Positions 1-8,840 are shown, counted from the stretch's first letter. The stretch is 64,000 bases of DNA from JACKNG01 sp040220855 (GCA_040220855.1 JAVJVZ010000002.1:21165-85164); one strand, 5' to 3'. Program-made: numbers and translations. The notes: a model not told the origin generated them from the letters alone.

Positions 1-758
1 CTGCGCAGGGTGCACAGGGACATGTCCAGGTCGGCTCCGGTCACCGGGTTGATCACCGGTACCAGCGGTACCTGCTCGCTATGTACGTCACTCAGCAGGC
101 GCACGCGGTTGCGCTCGTAGAGGCGCCGCGCGATCTGCGGGATGTCGGAGGCGGGGTAGCGGTTGCCCAGCAGTGGTTCGAGCTCGGGCTCGCGCGATTC
201 CGCGAACACCTCGCCGTGGCCGGCTTCGTCGAAGCGGTAGATCATGACGCGGTCGTAGCCGGTCAGGGTCTTGAAGATCTCGCCCGCGGTATCGCTCAGA
301 GCGGGCAGTGACGGCGCCTGCGCAATCCGTTCCAGGGCCTCGCCGAGCAGGCCCGAGATCGGCTGCGAGCGCTCGGCGCGCTCGAACTCGAGCACCACGA
401 GTTGCTCGTGCGGCCGGTGTACGAGGCAATCGAAAGCGCCGCGCCGGATACCGGCTCGGCAGCTGACCGCGACCGGGATGCTGGCCGGGACGCGATCGAG
501 GTACGGCGCGATACGGTCGGCGACGTCACCTGGCAAAGCGGCGACATGTTCGCCGATCGGATCACGACCGAGATCGAGAAAGCCTGCCGCGTTGGTGCTC
601 GCCTGCACGACGCCGAGTGTCTGTGCATCGAGCACGAGCAGTGCCCCGTGCGGCTGGATGGCGCCCGCGAGATGGATGGGTTCGCGTTCGCAATTGGAGA
701 GATCGGCAGCGCCGAAAGCCGGTGTCGAGCTTGCTCCGGGCAGGTCCTCAGCCTTCAT
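1..758 (-). CDS. bphP: Bacteriophytochrome, N-terminal part (cut by window edge)
   Basis: Red/far-red photosensor that binds biliverdin. Translating the minus strand from the ATG at 758 gives 252 codons that run off the window. Residues 20-35 read LSNCEREPIHLAGAIQ, the bacteriophytochrome N-terminal signature; Cys23 is the expected biliverdin attachment site. A PAS-like stretch is followed by a GAF domain containing RYPASDIPQIARRLY (the DIP motif) and then VPLVPVINPVTG. The reading ends inside the GAF domain, so the PHY and output domains are not visible. The start overlaps the 3' end of ppsR by 11 bases and has no clear ribosome binding site, which suggests translational coupling. Phytochrome-PpsR pairs are known from photosynthetic alphaproteobacteria, where light relieves PpsR repression. 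Whether this protein is a kinase cannot be told here. Confidence 0.9.
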   Translation of the reverse strand, partial: MKAEDLPGASSTPAFGAADLSNCEREPIHLAGAIQPHGALLVLDAQTLGVVQASTNAAGFLDLGRDPIGEHVAALPGDVADRIAPYLDRVPASIPVAVSCRAGIRRGAFDCLVHRPHEQLVVLEFERAERSQPISGLLGEALERIAQAPSLPALSDTAGEIFKTLTGYDRVMIYRFDEAGHGEVFAESREPELEPLLGNRYPASDIPQIARRLYERNRVRLLSDVHSEQVPLVPVINPVTGADLDMSLCTLR

Positions 759-2133
759 CGAGCGACGCTTTGCGGGCTGGAATGGTGGCGTCCAGACCGT
801 AGCGGTTCAACTTCGCATAGAGGCTCTGGCGGCTCACGCCGAGCAGGTCGGCCGCCGCGGTACGGTTACCGTCGGTGAGCTCGAGCGCAGCCTCGACGTA
901 ATGCCGCTCGACCGCGGCAACGGTCTCGCCGACGAGTGCCTTCAGACCCTTCTTCCCGATCTGCTCGGTGAGCGCGCTGAGCACTGCACCGAGCCCGCTG
1001 TCGTCGCCGCGCGTCGGCAGGCGTCGGCCGACGTCGCGCATGACGAGCGCGCAGCAGCGCGGCGCGGCGGGATCGTCGACGACGGCCGAGATCTCGACGT
1101 CCGCGGTGGCCGCGAACTCGCCGTGCACGGTCGTCGCCAGCAGGCGTACGCAGCCGTGGCGGAAGGCGTTGGCGAGCAGCACGCCGGCGTCGGGGCCGGG
1201 ATTGCCGAGCCAGTGCGAGAGCCGCTTGCCCAGTGCCGCACTCGCCGCGCTGAGCTGGACCAGTTCGGCGAAGGCCGGGTTCGCGTGCAGGACCACGCCG
1301 TCGCGATCGGTGATGACGAAAGCATCGGCCGCGCGTTCGATGAGCGCCTCGACCGAGTAGGCCTGCGGCGCGTCGTTACGCACCGCGTCGCCGCTGCGGC
1401 CGGCCGTCATCTGCAGCAGGTAACCCTGGCCGCGCTCGGTCGTCATCGGTGCCGCGCGCAGCATCCAGGATGTCCGCTCGGGGCCGAGATGGACCACGAT
1501 GCCCGGCGCCGCGCCCTGCTCGAGCACGCGCAACAGGAGTGCCTGCAGCGCACGCTGCTCGTCCGGCGCGAGCGCCTCGAGCAGGCTCACGCCATTCGCG
1601 CCGGCGCCCCGCGTGCCGTCCGGGTCGAGCGCTCGTGCCGCGGCCGGGTTGGCCTCGATGATGCGGCAGTCGGGCTGGCTCACTACCAGCACCGCTTCGC
1701 TGCTCGACTGGAACAGGCGCTGGTAGCGGGTCTCGACCTGGCGCAGCTTCCAGTAGTCGCGCTCCATCGCCTGTTGTGCCGCGACCAGCCGCTCCTGCAG
1801 CTGTGCGACCGCCTGCAGGCTCTTGCCCACCGCGATCAGGCTGGCACGATCGCCGAGCCGCACCGCGGTGTATTCCATCAGGATCTCGGCGCCACCGGGG
1901 AACTTCTGGTTGACCTGGCGGAACGCCGAGACGCCCTGCGCGGAGGCGTCGTCGATGAGGCGGCGCACCTTGTCTGCGCCGACATCGGCGACCGTCTCAC
2001 TCCAGGCGCGCCCGATCCAGTCGGCGTAGTCGAACGCCGGAATGGCGGCTGAGTGGGTCACCTCCTGGATCACGCCGTCGAGGTCGAGCACGAGCGTGAC
2101 GTCGGGCTGGGCGTTGTCAGTGTCGCTGGTCAC
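748..2133 (-). CDS. ppsR: PpsR/CrtJ-family PAS-HTH transcriptional regulator
   Basis: 461 residues, close to the family's usual length of about 465. The order is an N-terminal PAS-like domain (about 1-125), a Q-linker helix rich in Q and E (about 125-145), two further PAS-like domains (about 145-260 and 270-385) and a Fis-type helix-turn-helix at the C-terminus (GNRTAAADLLGVSRQSLYAK). PpsR/CrtJ proteins repress photosystem, bacteriochlorophyll and carotenoid genes, binding TGT-N12-ACA sites. The start is GTG. Downstream and overlapping is bphP, so light input through the phytochrome is a reasonable inference. The HTH contains no cysteine, although the DNA-binding domain of well-studied CrtJ/PpsR carries a redox-active one. 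A generic PAS-Fis regulator is the alternative, but the neighbour argues for PpsR. Confidence 0.85.
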   Translation of the reverse strand: MTSDTDNAQPDVTLVLDLDGVIQEVTHSAAIPAFDYADWIGRAWSETVADVGADKVRRLIDDASAQGVSAFRQVNQKFPGGAEILMEYTAVRLGDRASLIAVGKSLQAVAQLQERLVAAQQAMERDYWKLRQVETRYQRLFQSSSEAVLVVSQPDCRIIEANPAAARALDPDGTRGAGANGVSLLEALAPDEQRALQALLLRVLEQGAAPGIVVHLGPERTSWMLRAAPMTTERGQGYLLQMTAGRSGDAVRNDAPQAYSVEALIERAADAFVITDRDGVVLHANPAFAELVQLSAASAALGKRLSHWLGNPGPDAGVLLANAFRHGCVRLLATTVHGEFAATADVEISAVVDDPAAPRCCALVMRDVGRRLPTRGDDSGLGAVLSALTEQIGKKGLKALVGETVAAVERHYVEAALELTDGNRTAAADLLGVSRQSLYAKLNRYGLDATIPARKASLDEG

Positions 2134-2283
2134 AGGGGTAGCGGGGCGGTCCCGGGGAATTGGGGGCGGCTGGACCGAGCCCGGCGGGCGCCGGCAGCCG
2201 ATGACGTTGCAGGCGGAGTATACACCTGCGAACTGCAGGGGAACGGGCTGGAATCAGAATGTTGGGTGATCGTAGGCAGAATT

Positions 2284-2997
2284 TCAGTCTGCGGCCTTGA
2301 AACGGTAGCCAACGCCGCGCACGGTATGGATGAAGGCCGGTTGCTCGGGATTGCGCTCGAAGCGCTTGCGCAGGCGCACGATGAAGTTGTCGACGGTGCG
2401 CGTGGAGGGAAAGACCTCCTCGCCCCACACCTGGTCGAGGATGTCCTCGCGTGCCACCACCTGCCCGCCGTGCTCGCTGAGCAGGCGCAGGATCATCGCC
2501 TCCTTGTGCGGCAGCTCGTGCTCGCGGCCGTCCCAGGCGCGCGCCCGGTAGCTGGCGAAATCCACCTCGTTGCCGCCGAAGCAGAGCGGTGTCGCGGCCC
2601 GCTCGCGGTACCATGCCGTGCGCCGCAGGATGGCCGCGACCCGCAGCAGCAGCTCGCGCAGGTGAAACGGTTTGCCGAGATAGTCGTCGGCGCCGGCTTC
2701 GAGACCCTCGATGCGGTCGCCCGCGTCGGCCTTGACGGTGAGGAACAGCACCGGGGTGGCGAGCCCGGCGGCGCGCAGGCGCGTGCAGACTTCGTAGCCA
2801 TCCAGCCGCGGCATCATGACGTCGAGCACGACGAGGTCCGGCGGATCGGCTAGCGCGGCGTCGAGGCCGGCGGCGCCGTCGTAAGCGACCGCCACCGCGT
2901 AACCCTCGGCAGCGAGGTTCTCGGCGATGCCGTCGGCGAGATGGCGCTCGTCGTCGACCACCAGCACGCGCGCAGGCGCGTCACGTCGCTCAGTCAT
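2284..2997 (-). CDS. OmpR/PhoB-family response regulator
   Basis: 237 residues. The receiver domain (about 8-125) has the acidic pair D15/D16, phospho-acceptor D59 in VVLDVMMP, T87 and K109 in GKPF. The C-terminal winged helix (about 135-235) ends with the family's typical TVDNFIVRLRKRFE and VRGVGYRF. It is the cognate regulator of the upstream histidine kinase: the ATG at 2997 overlaps the kinase stop by 8 bases. About 150 bases separate it from ppsR on the same strand, so ppsR may have its own promoter or be read through. Target genes are unknown; neighbouring hemA or the transporter are guesses only. Confidence 0.92.
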   Translation of the reverse strand: MTERRDAPARVLVVDDERHLADGIAENLAAEGYAVAVAYDGAAGLDAALADPPDLVVLDVMMPRLDGYEVCTRLRAAGLATPVLFLTVKADAGDRIEGLEAGADDYLGKPFHLRELLLRVAAILRRTAWYRERAATPLCFGGNEVDFASYRARAWDGREHELPHKEAMILRLLSEHGGQVVAREDILDQVWGEEVFPSTRTVDNFIVRLRKRFERNPEQPAFIHTVRGVGYRFKAAD

Positions 2998-4063
2998 GTG
3001 CGGCGCTCCGTGGCCAGCGCAGCGCGATCGTCGCGCCGGCGCCGGGCCCGGCGCTGTGCGCGACCACGCGCGCGCCGGCCTGTGCGGCGAGCCGCGTTAC
3101 GAGGTACAGGCCGAGCCCGCTGCCGCGGCTGCGCCGCGCGTGGTCATCGCCGACCTGGTAGAACTTGTCGAACAGCCGACGTGCTTCGCCCGGCGGGAAG
3201 CCGCAGCCGTCGTCGCTGACGATGATTTCGACATGCGCGCCTGCGCGCTGTGCCGTCACGTCGATGCGCGTGCCGGCGCCGTCGGCACAGGCCTTGAGGG
3301 CGTTGTCGAGCAGGTTGCGCAGGATCGTCGCCAGTGCGCCCGGGTCGATGTCGAGCGCGAGTTCGGGTGGGTCGATGCGCCGGCTCAGGGCGATGCCGGC
3401 CGCGTCCGCGCGCGCGGTGTGCTCGTCGAGCGCCTGCGCGATGGCGGGGCCGAGCATGATGCACTGCGGCCGCGCCGGCTGGCGACCTTCTTCGAGGCGC
3501 GCGGTATCGAGCAGGTTGTCGACGGTGCGCAGCAGGCGCTCGCAGTCGCTGATGATGCGCGGCGTCCAGCGGCGCGTCGCCGCGCCATCGTCGTGGCGGG
3601 CGAGGCTTTCTGCGGCCAGGCGGATACTCGCGAGCGGGCTCTTGAATTCGTGCGAGACACCGGCAAGAAAATTCTGCTGGCGCCGTCGCAGCGCGGCGTC
3701 GTGCCGGATGGCAGCGGCGACGACGGCCATGCCGCCGACGAGCACCAGCAGAAAAAAGCCGCCTTCCCAGAAATATCGGCGCGCGCGGTCGTGGCGCGTC
3801 TGCTCGAGCTCGGCGAGCACTGCCGGCGCCACGCGCACGCCGCCGTTGGAGACGTCGTGTTCGAGGTAGGGCGGCAGCGCTTCACCGCTACCCGCCGCGT
3901 GGCTGCGCGCGAGATCGGTATAGAGCGCGGTGATCTGGCGGGCGATGGTGTCGTCGTGGTGCAGGCTCTCTCCGATCCACCAGGCCACCTGGGCTGAACA
4001 GATCGCGAGCAGGAGGACGAAGCCGGCCTGCAGCAGATTCGTATGATCGCGCTTGAGCGCCAT
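2990..4063 (-). CDS. Membrane sensor histidine kinase
   Basis: 357 residues. Transmembrane helix about 10-30, a short extracytoplasmic domain (about 31-100), second helix about 101-119, then HisKA with phospho-acceptor H138 in GVSHEFKSPLAS. The HATPase follows, with the N box (NLLDNAL), G1 box (DDGCGFP), F box (FDKFYQVGD) and G2 box (GSGLGLYL). The ATG at 4063 is preceded by GAGGGTGG at good spacing; longer in-frame starts lack this. The small sensor loop shows no recognisable ligand domain. It forms an overlapping pair with the OmpR-type regulator downstream and follows hemA by about 60 bases on the same strand, so haem or tetrapyrrole status is a possible but unsupported signal. Confidence 0.92.
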   Translation of the reverse strand: MALKRDHTNLLQAGFVLLLAICSAQVAWWIGESLHHDDTIARQITALYTDLARSHAAGSGEALPPYLEHDVSNGGVRVAPAVLAELEQTRHDRARRYFWEGGFFLLVLVGGMAVVAAAIRHDAALRRRQQNFLAGVSHEFKSPLASIRLAAESLARHDDGAATRRWTPRIISDCERLLRTVDNLLDTARLEEGRQPARPQCIMLGPAIAQALDEHTARADAAGIALSRRIDPPELALDIDPGALATILRNLLDNALKACADGAGTRIDVTAQRAGAHVEIIVSDDGCGFPPGEARRLFDKFYQVGDDHARRSRGSGLGLYLVTRLAAQAGARVVAHSAGPGAGATIALRWPRSAAHD

Positions 4064-4122
4064 GCGCCACCCTCGTCGCGTACGGGAACCCGCCTGCATC
4101 TTAGCCGCGGCCGCGCCGAGGC

Positions 4123-5433
4123 TCATCCGCGCGCTCCCTGCCGCGGCGATTCGAGGGCGGCGCGCAGCTCGTCGGCGAACTCGGTTTCCAGGCCGCCGAG
4201 GAAGGCATCGATGGCACCTTCCGGGCCATCGCGCAGCAGGCCACGCAGGCCGACGCAGGGGATGTGCGCGAAGCGTCGCGCGAGCACCCGCGCCCAGCGT
4301 CGCACGGCATCCTGCTCGGCGCTGCCGAGGCCACGCAGGTCGTGGTCGAGCAGGCGCTCGACGCCGCTCTCCGCGGTGTGCTGGTAGCGCTGCTGGAGTC
4401 GTGCCGCGAGCGGCCCGTAGCGTCGTTCGGCGAGTTCGCCGACGAAGCGTTCGAGGGCCGCGTCGACCAGTTCGCGGGCGCCGGCCGCGGCGCGGGTGCG
4501 TGCCCCGCGGTTGTCGGCTGCCAGCGCCGTGATCGCGCCCATGTCGATGCGGGCGAGATCGAGCGCAGCGCAATCACCGGCGTCGACGTCCGCCGGCACG
4601 GCCATGTCGACCACGAGCAGGCGGCAGCCGGCCGGTGCGTGGGCCTGCAGGCGTTCCAGCGTGCCTCGGCCGAGCACGGTTCCCGGTGCGCCGGTCGCGC
4701 TGAGCAGCGCGCTGACCGCGCGCGCGCCGTCGCGCGCGAAATCCTCGAGTGCCATCGCCTCGGCGCCGTGGCGCCCGGCCAGCGTGCGTGCGTGCGCGCG
4801 GGTACGGTTGACGATCAGCATGGGGACCTCGCGCGCGGCCAGCGTCGCGGCCGCGCGCTCGGTCATCGGCGAGACTCCGACCAGCGCCACGCGGCCGCCG
4901 TGCTGCCGCTGTTGCTCGACCACGTGGTCGGCTGCGATGGCGGCGAGCGAGACGCGTCCGTTGGCGATGGCAGTGGCGCTACGGACGTGCGCGGCGACCC
5001 GGTAGGCGGCATCGAACAGCGCGTCCATGTCGGCACCGCACAAGGCGTGCTCGCGTGCCATCGCATGCGCGGCGCGCACCTGGCCGGCGATTTCGGCTTC
5101 GCCGAGGCAGGCGGAATCGAGCGCGCTGGCCACGAGGAAGAGATGCTCGGCCGCGCCTTCGCCCGACCATGCGCGCAGCGCGCGGGCCGCCGCCCCCGGT
5201 GCCGGCATCGCGCCGCTGAGCAGCGCGTAGGCGGCGGCACGCAGGTCGCGGCGCGGTGCCCCGGGTGCGCCGAGGTACACGAGCTCCACCCGGTTGCAGG
5301 TGCCGATGTAGACGACGTCGGTGAGCTCGAACTCGTCGGCGAAGGCGGCCAGGCGCGCTTCGCGGTGTTCCGGCGCCAGTGTGAAGCGGGCGAGGGTGTT
5401 GCTGTCGCCCTGGCGCCACGAGACGCCGATCAT
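4123..5433 (-). CDS. hemA: Glutamyl-tRNA reductase, divergent
   Basis: Would reduce Glu-tRNA(Glu) to glutamate-1-semialdehyde, the first step of C5 tetrapyrrole synthesis. With the ATG at 5433 it has 436 residues. The catalytic cysteine is present (C46 in GTCNRVE), as is the conserved HLFLVASALDSACLGEAEI stretch (about 97-115). Two usual motifs are altered. The N-terminal GVNHxT motif reads GVSWRQ. The NADPH-binding GAGxM turn reads GVSPM (186-190). Starts at 5451 (ATG) and 5490 (GTG) are also possible; 5433 best matches the family N-terminus. It lies between an Nramp-like transporter and a two-component pair, close to bphP-ppsR, so a role in pigment or haem supply is attractive. The motif changes leave activity uncertain, and a second canonical hemA may exist elsewhere. 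Confidence 0.8.
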   Translation of the reverse strand: MIGVSWRQGDSNTLARFTLAPEHREARLAAFADEFELTDVVYIGTCNRVELVYLGAPGAPRRDLRAAAYALLSGAMPAPGAAARALRAWSGEGAAEHLFLVASALDSACLGEAEIAGQVRAAHAMAREHALCGADMDALFDAAYRVAAHVRSATAIANGRVSLAAIAADHVVEQQRQHGGRVALVGVSPMTERAAATLAAREVPMLIVNRTRAHARTLAGRHGAEAMALEDFARDGARAVSALLSATGAPGTVLGRGTLERLQAHAPAGCRLLVVDMAVPADVDAGDCAALDLARIDMGAITALAADNRGARTRAAAGARELVDAALERFVGELAERRYGPLAARLQQRYQHTAESGVERLLDHDLRGLGSAEQDAVRRWARVLARRFAHIPCVGLRGLLRDGPEGAIDAFLGGLETEFADELRAALESPRQGARG

Positions 5434-5534
5434 GCCGAGCCGTTCCAGCATCGCGGGATTCCATGCAAGCGTGTGACGAAGAGATAGCACGCGCGCCGCC
5501 GGCCCGTGTCACAGCTATGTCACGTTGGCCGGTT

Positions 5535-6896
5535 TCAGGTCACCACGCGGGCGAGGGAGATCGCGAGGTAGAAGACCCCGGTGCTGCCGAGCAGCACGCT
5601 GCTTACCCATCCCGGCGCCAGCGCCCTGGGCAGGTGAGCGCGATTGACGAGCAGAATGAGTACGACTATCAACGGCGTGTGGGCGGCGGCGACCACGCCC
5701 GATGCCGACATCAGCGCCACCGGGTCGCGCACCGCGAGACACAACGCCGCTGGCGCGAGGCCCGTGACGACGAGCGCGTAGGCGCGTTTGAGCATGCGCC
5801 GTTGCAGCCACGGCGGGCGCCGGCGCGGGCCGAGCAGCAGCAGGGTGATGTCGGCGAAGCTGCGCGACCAGCCGTCCTGGTTGGCGACGACGCTACCGCC
5901 GAGCGCGAACACGGTGAGCACAATCAGCGCCCAGAAGCCGAACGCTCCCCACACGCCCTCGAGCAGGCGCGCGAGGTCGCGCGCGACATCGGGCCCGGCC
6001 GGCACCAGTCCGCGCGGCGCGAGCAGCTCGGCCCCGAGCACGTTGAAGGCGAGGATGACGCAGGCGCCGCCGACGACGGCGAGCAACGCGGCGCGCGAGA
6101 CCAGCACGAGCCAGCCGCGCAGGCGCACGGTGGGTTCTGCCAGGGCGCCGGGCGCCTCGTCCGTGGGCGGCTCCTGGTGTTCGCCGGACAACGCGCTGGC
6201 GCCACCGTAGCCGTGGGTGGCGGTCCAGTACGCGAACCACACGATGCCCATCGAGCCGGCCAGAATGGTGCCGACCCAGGGCAATATGAAGGCCGGGTCG
6301 AAGTCGGCCGGCAGTCGCGGTACGAGCCCCGCGGCGAGGGCGGACGGTGCCGGCGCCACGCGCACGGCGGCAGCGACGCTCAGGACAATCAGGATGATTG
6401 CCATCGCGCGGCTCACCCGCTCGAGCACGTCATACTCGCCGAACGCGACCAGACCCGCCGCTCCGAGCACCAGGGTGACCGTGTACAGCACCTGCGGGCC
6501 GCCCCCGAGCGCCGCACCGACGGCGCTGCCGACCAGGGCGGCGAGCCCGGCCACACCGACCACCGCGGCGAGGAGCTGGGGTACGAAGATCACCCACAAG
6601 GCCCAGCCGCGTGGCCCGGGCAGGCGACTGAAGCCATCGAGCAGGGTGCGCCCGGTAACCGTGGTGTAGCGAGCCGCCTCGCGGATCATCAGCCACATGC
6701 AGGCGCAGGTCAGGATGGCCAGCCACACCAGCGCGTACTCGTAGCGTGCCGCGACCCGGGGCGTGAACAGCACCGACCCGGAGCCGACGGCCGACACCAT
6801 CCACACCAGCGCCGGGCCGTACCAGCCGAGGCGTGCACGACCGTGCGGTACGGCGCGCGGCGCCGCGCGCACCATTGTGCTGGCGTCCGCGCTCAT
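5535..6896 (-). CDS. Nramp-like metal transporter
   Basis: 453 residues, hydrophobic, about 11 membrane segments. The N-terminal pattern (GPALVWMVSAVGSGSVLFT, then a second helix with ALVWLAILTCACMWLMI) matches the start of Nramp/MntH proteins. The canonical DPGN metal-binding motif of helix 1 is not present; the position reads GSGS. The usual helix-6 motif is also not obvious (region GIVWFAYW). It is therefore a non-canonical family member, and its substrate (Mn, Fe, Mg or something else) cannot be assigned. Start chosen at the ATG at 6896. It is upstream of hemA on the same strand with a gap of about 100 bases and diverges from the MFS gene at 6973. Confidence 0.72.
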   Translation of the reverse strand: MSADASTMVRAAPRAVPHGRARLGWYGPALVWMVSAVGSGSVLFTPRVAARYEYALVWLAILTCACMWLMIREAARYTTVTGRTLLDGFSRLPGPRGWALWVIFVPQLLAAVVGVAGLAALVGSAVGAALGGGPQVLYTVTLVLGAAGLVAFGEYDVLERVSRAMAIILIVLSVAAAVRVAPAPSALAAGLVPRLPADFDPAFILPWVGTILAGSMGIVWFAYWTATHGYGGASALSGEHQEPPTDEAPGALAEPTVRLRGWLVLVSRAALLAVVGGACVILAFNVLGAELLAPRGLVPAGPDVARDLARLLEGVWGAFGFWALIVLTVFALGGSVVANQDGWSRSFADITLLLLGPRRRPPWLQRRMLKRAYALVVTGLAPAALCLAVRDPVALMSASGVVAAAHTPLIVVLILLVNRAHLPRALAPGWVSSVLLGSTGVFYLAISLARVVT

Positions 6897-6972
6897 CGGC
6901 GCAATCCCCGCGCACGGTCGGGTGTGGCATCCGTTACCATGCGCGGCCACCCCTGCCGCTCGTCCCCGTGCC

Positions 6973-8190
6973 GTGAACGCCGCGTCCGACCCGCCTATCC
7001 CGTCGCCGCCGGCCAGCCGTTGGCTGATCGCCAACCTGCTCGCTGCCATCAGCTACGGCCTGCTGTCGATGACGGTGTGCCTGCCGTCGATGCCGGAATG
7101 GACGGCGCAGTTCGCGGCGACCCAGGCCGACGTCCAGCTCACTTTCTCGAGCTTCGTGGTCGCCTTCGGCGCCGCCCAGCTGGTCTACGGTCCGCTCTCC
7201 GACCGCTACGGGCGCCGCCGCCTGCTCGGCGCCGGTTTCCTGCTCGCGCTTGCCGGTTCGCTCGCGGGGGCGCTTGCCGACAGTCTCGCCATGCTCGTCG
7301 CGGCGCGCTTCGTGCAGGGTGCCGGGGCGGCCGCCGGCATGGTGCTCGGCCGTGCCATGGTGCAGGACTTCTTCAGCGGCGCCGACCGGCCGCGGGTGAT
7401 GGCCTACACCGGCATGATCCTGGGCGTATGTCCGCCGCTTGCGACGCTGGTCGGCGGGCAGGTACACGTGTACATCGGCTGGCGTGCCAATTTCGTTCTC
7501 GCTGCGCTGCTCGCCGCGCTGCTGCTGGTGACGACGCGCCTCGCGCTGCCGGCGGAGGCTCGCCGAGCCCCGGCCGGGCACTGGTTCGGCGAGTTCCTCG
7601 CCGCCTACGCGACACTGCTGCGCCTGCCCGCCTTCCTTGGTTACACCGCCATGCTCGCGATGTGCACGGGGACTTTCTACGCTTTCCTCGCCGGTGCGCC
7701 GGTGGTGCTCGCCGGCTACGGCGTGGGCCCGGCGACGATCGGCTGGTTCATCATGTTCCCGCCGTCGTGCTACATCCTCGGTAACTTCCTGGTCAGCCGC
7801 CTGGTGCGCCACATGAGCGACCACCGGCTCATGCTGCTCGGACAGTTCACCGCGCTGAGCGGCATCGGCATCGTGCTGGTGCTCGCACTGGCCGGCGTGC
7901 ACTCGCCGTTCGCGGTTGCCGCGCCACTCGCCCTGCTCGGTCTCGGTCACGGCCTGATGATGCCTTCGACGCTGGCCGGCACGGTCAGCCTGGTGCCGGC
8001 GCTGGCCGGCGCCGCGGCGGCCGGCGGTGGTCTCGCGCAGCAGCTGTTCGGCGCCGTCGGCGGTTACCTCGTGGGCCTCGTACCTCACGACGACGCCATC
8101 AACCTCGCGCTCTTGATGGGGCTGTTCATGTCGCTCTCCCTGGTCAGCCAGCGCGTGCTGCTGTCGCGGCGCGCCGCGCGCGCAGGCTGA
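6973..8190 (+). CDS. Bcr/CflA-family MFS exporter
   Basis: 405 residues with 12 predicted membrane helices. The signature VYGPLSDRYGRRRLL sits between helices 2 and 3. The region RFVQGAGAAAGMVLGRAMVQD is the drug/H+ antiporter motif typical of Bcr/CflA proteins (written here as a motif, with alanine-rich variation). Such proteins export drugs or small metabolites with proton antiport. The start is the GTG at 6973 (VNAASDP), which puts the first helix at about residue 15. In-frame ATGs further upstream would run into the divergent Nramp gene and add a non-hydrophobic extension. Substrate unknown. Confidence 0.85.
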   Translation: MNAASDPPIPSPPASRWLIANLLAAISYGLLSMTVCLPSMPEWTAQFAATQADVQLTFSSFVVAFGAAQLVYGPLSDRYGRRRLLGAGFLLALAGSLAGALADSLAMLVAARFVQGAGAAAGMVLGRAMVQDFFSGADRPRVMAYTGMILGVCPPLATLVGGQVHVYIGWRANFVLAALLAALLLVTTRLALPAEARRAPAGHWFGEFLAAYATLLRLPAFLGYTAMLAMCTGTFYAFLAGAPVVLAGYGVGPATIGWFIMFPPSCYILGNFLVSRLVRHMSDHRLMLLGQFTALSGIGIVLVLALAGVHSPFAVAAPLALLGLGHGLMMPSTLAGTVSLVPALAGAAAAGGGLAQQLFGAVGGYLVGLVPHDDAINLALLMGLFMSLSLVSQRVLLSRRAARAG

Positions 8191-8382
8191 GCGTCCGCTT
8201 GTAAGGCTTGCACGGCGCTGTACGGAGCGGTAGCGAACAAGCCGCTGCCGGCGCCACTGGGCCGCGCGCGTGTTGCGCAGTCGCAAGGCGCGTGCCAGCC
8301 GGGTGGGGCAGAAGCCGGGTTGGCACGCGAATTGAACGCAGCGTGGCACCGCGCTTGCCGCGCGTCGCGAACAGGAGGCCCG

Positions 8383-8814
8383 GTGTTCGGTTTCGAACTC
8401 GATACGGTGGTGCAGCACCTGCTGCAGATTGGTGTCGCCTACCTGCTCGCACTGCCGCTGGCGTGGAACCGTGAACATTCGGCGCAGAGCGCCGGCCTGC
8501 GCACCTTTCCGCTGGTCTCGGTCGCCGCCTGCGGCTACATGCTGACCGGGATCCAGGTGCTCGGCACCACCGATGCCGAGTCGCGCGTCATCTACGGCAT
8601 CGTCACCGGGATGGGCTTCATCGGTGGCGGTGCGATTCTCAAGACGCGTGACGGCGTCGCCGGTACCGCTACCGCGGCGAGCCTGTGGAATACCGGGGCG
8701 ATCGGTGTTGCCGTCGCCTGGCACCGCTACGAGATCGCGAGTGTGCTCGCGGTGATCAACTTCCTCACGCTGCAGTGCGTAACCTGGCTCAAGGAGCAGC
8801 CACCGCGTGACTGA
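8383..8814 (+). CDS. MgtC/SapB-family membrane protein
   Basis: 143 residues, about four membrane helices. Family motifs are clear: LPLAWNREH after the first helix, RTFPLVSVAACGYM, GIVTGMGFIGGGAIL and GTATAASLWNTGAIGVA. MgtC proteins are inner-membrane proteins linked to growth at low magnesium and to modulation of ATP synthase; this short form lacks the C-terminal ACT-like domain of true MgtC. The GTG start at 8383 follows a perfect AGGAGG at 8372-8377, which decides against the longer frame opening at 8320. It stands alone, followed by a convergent dehydrogenase gene. Confidence 0.88.
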   Translation: MFGFELDTVVQHLLQIGVAYLLALPLAWNREHSAQSAGLRTFPLVSVAACGYMLTGIQVLGTTDAESRVIYGIVTGMGFIGGGAILKTRDGVAGTATAASLWNTGAIGVAVAWHRYEIASVLAVINFLTLQCVTWLKEQPPRD

Positions 8815-8840
8815 GCCGCGCTCGGCTGTCGGGCGCCGCG

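Noticed and set aside
271..2052. Long open frame on the plus strand, 593 codons
   Set aside because: It lies opposite ppsR and bphP and has the R/A-rich, motif-free composition of an antisense shadow in high-GC DNA. The minus-strand frames have clear family motifs.
5463..7784. Long plus-strand frame over Nramp and MFS genes
   Set aside because: Antisense to the transporter and out of frame with the MFS gene, which has membrane helices and family motifs in its own frame.
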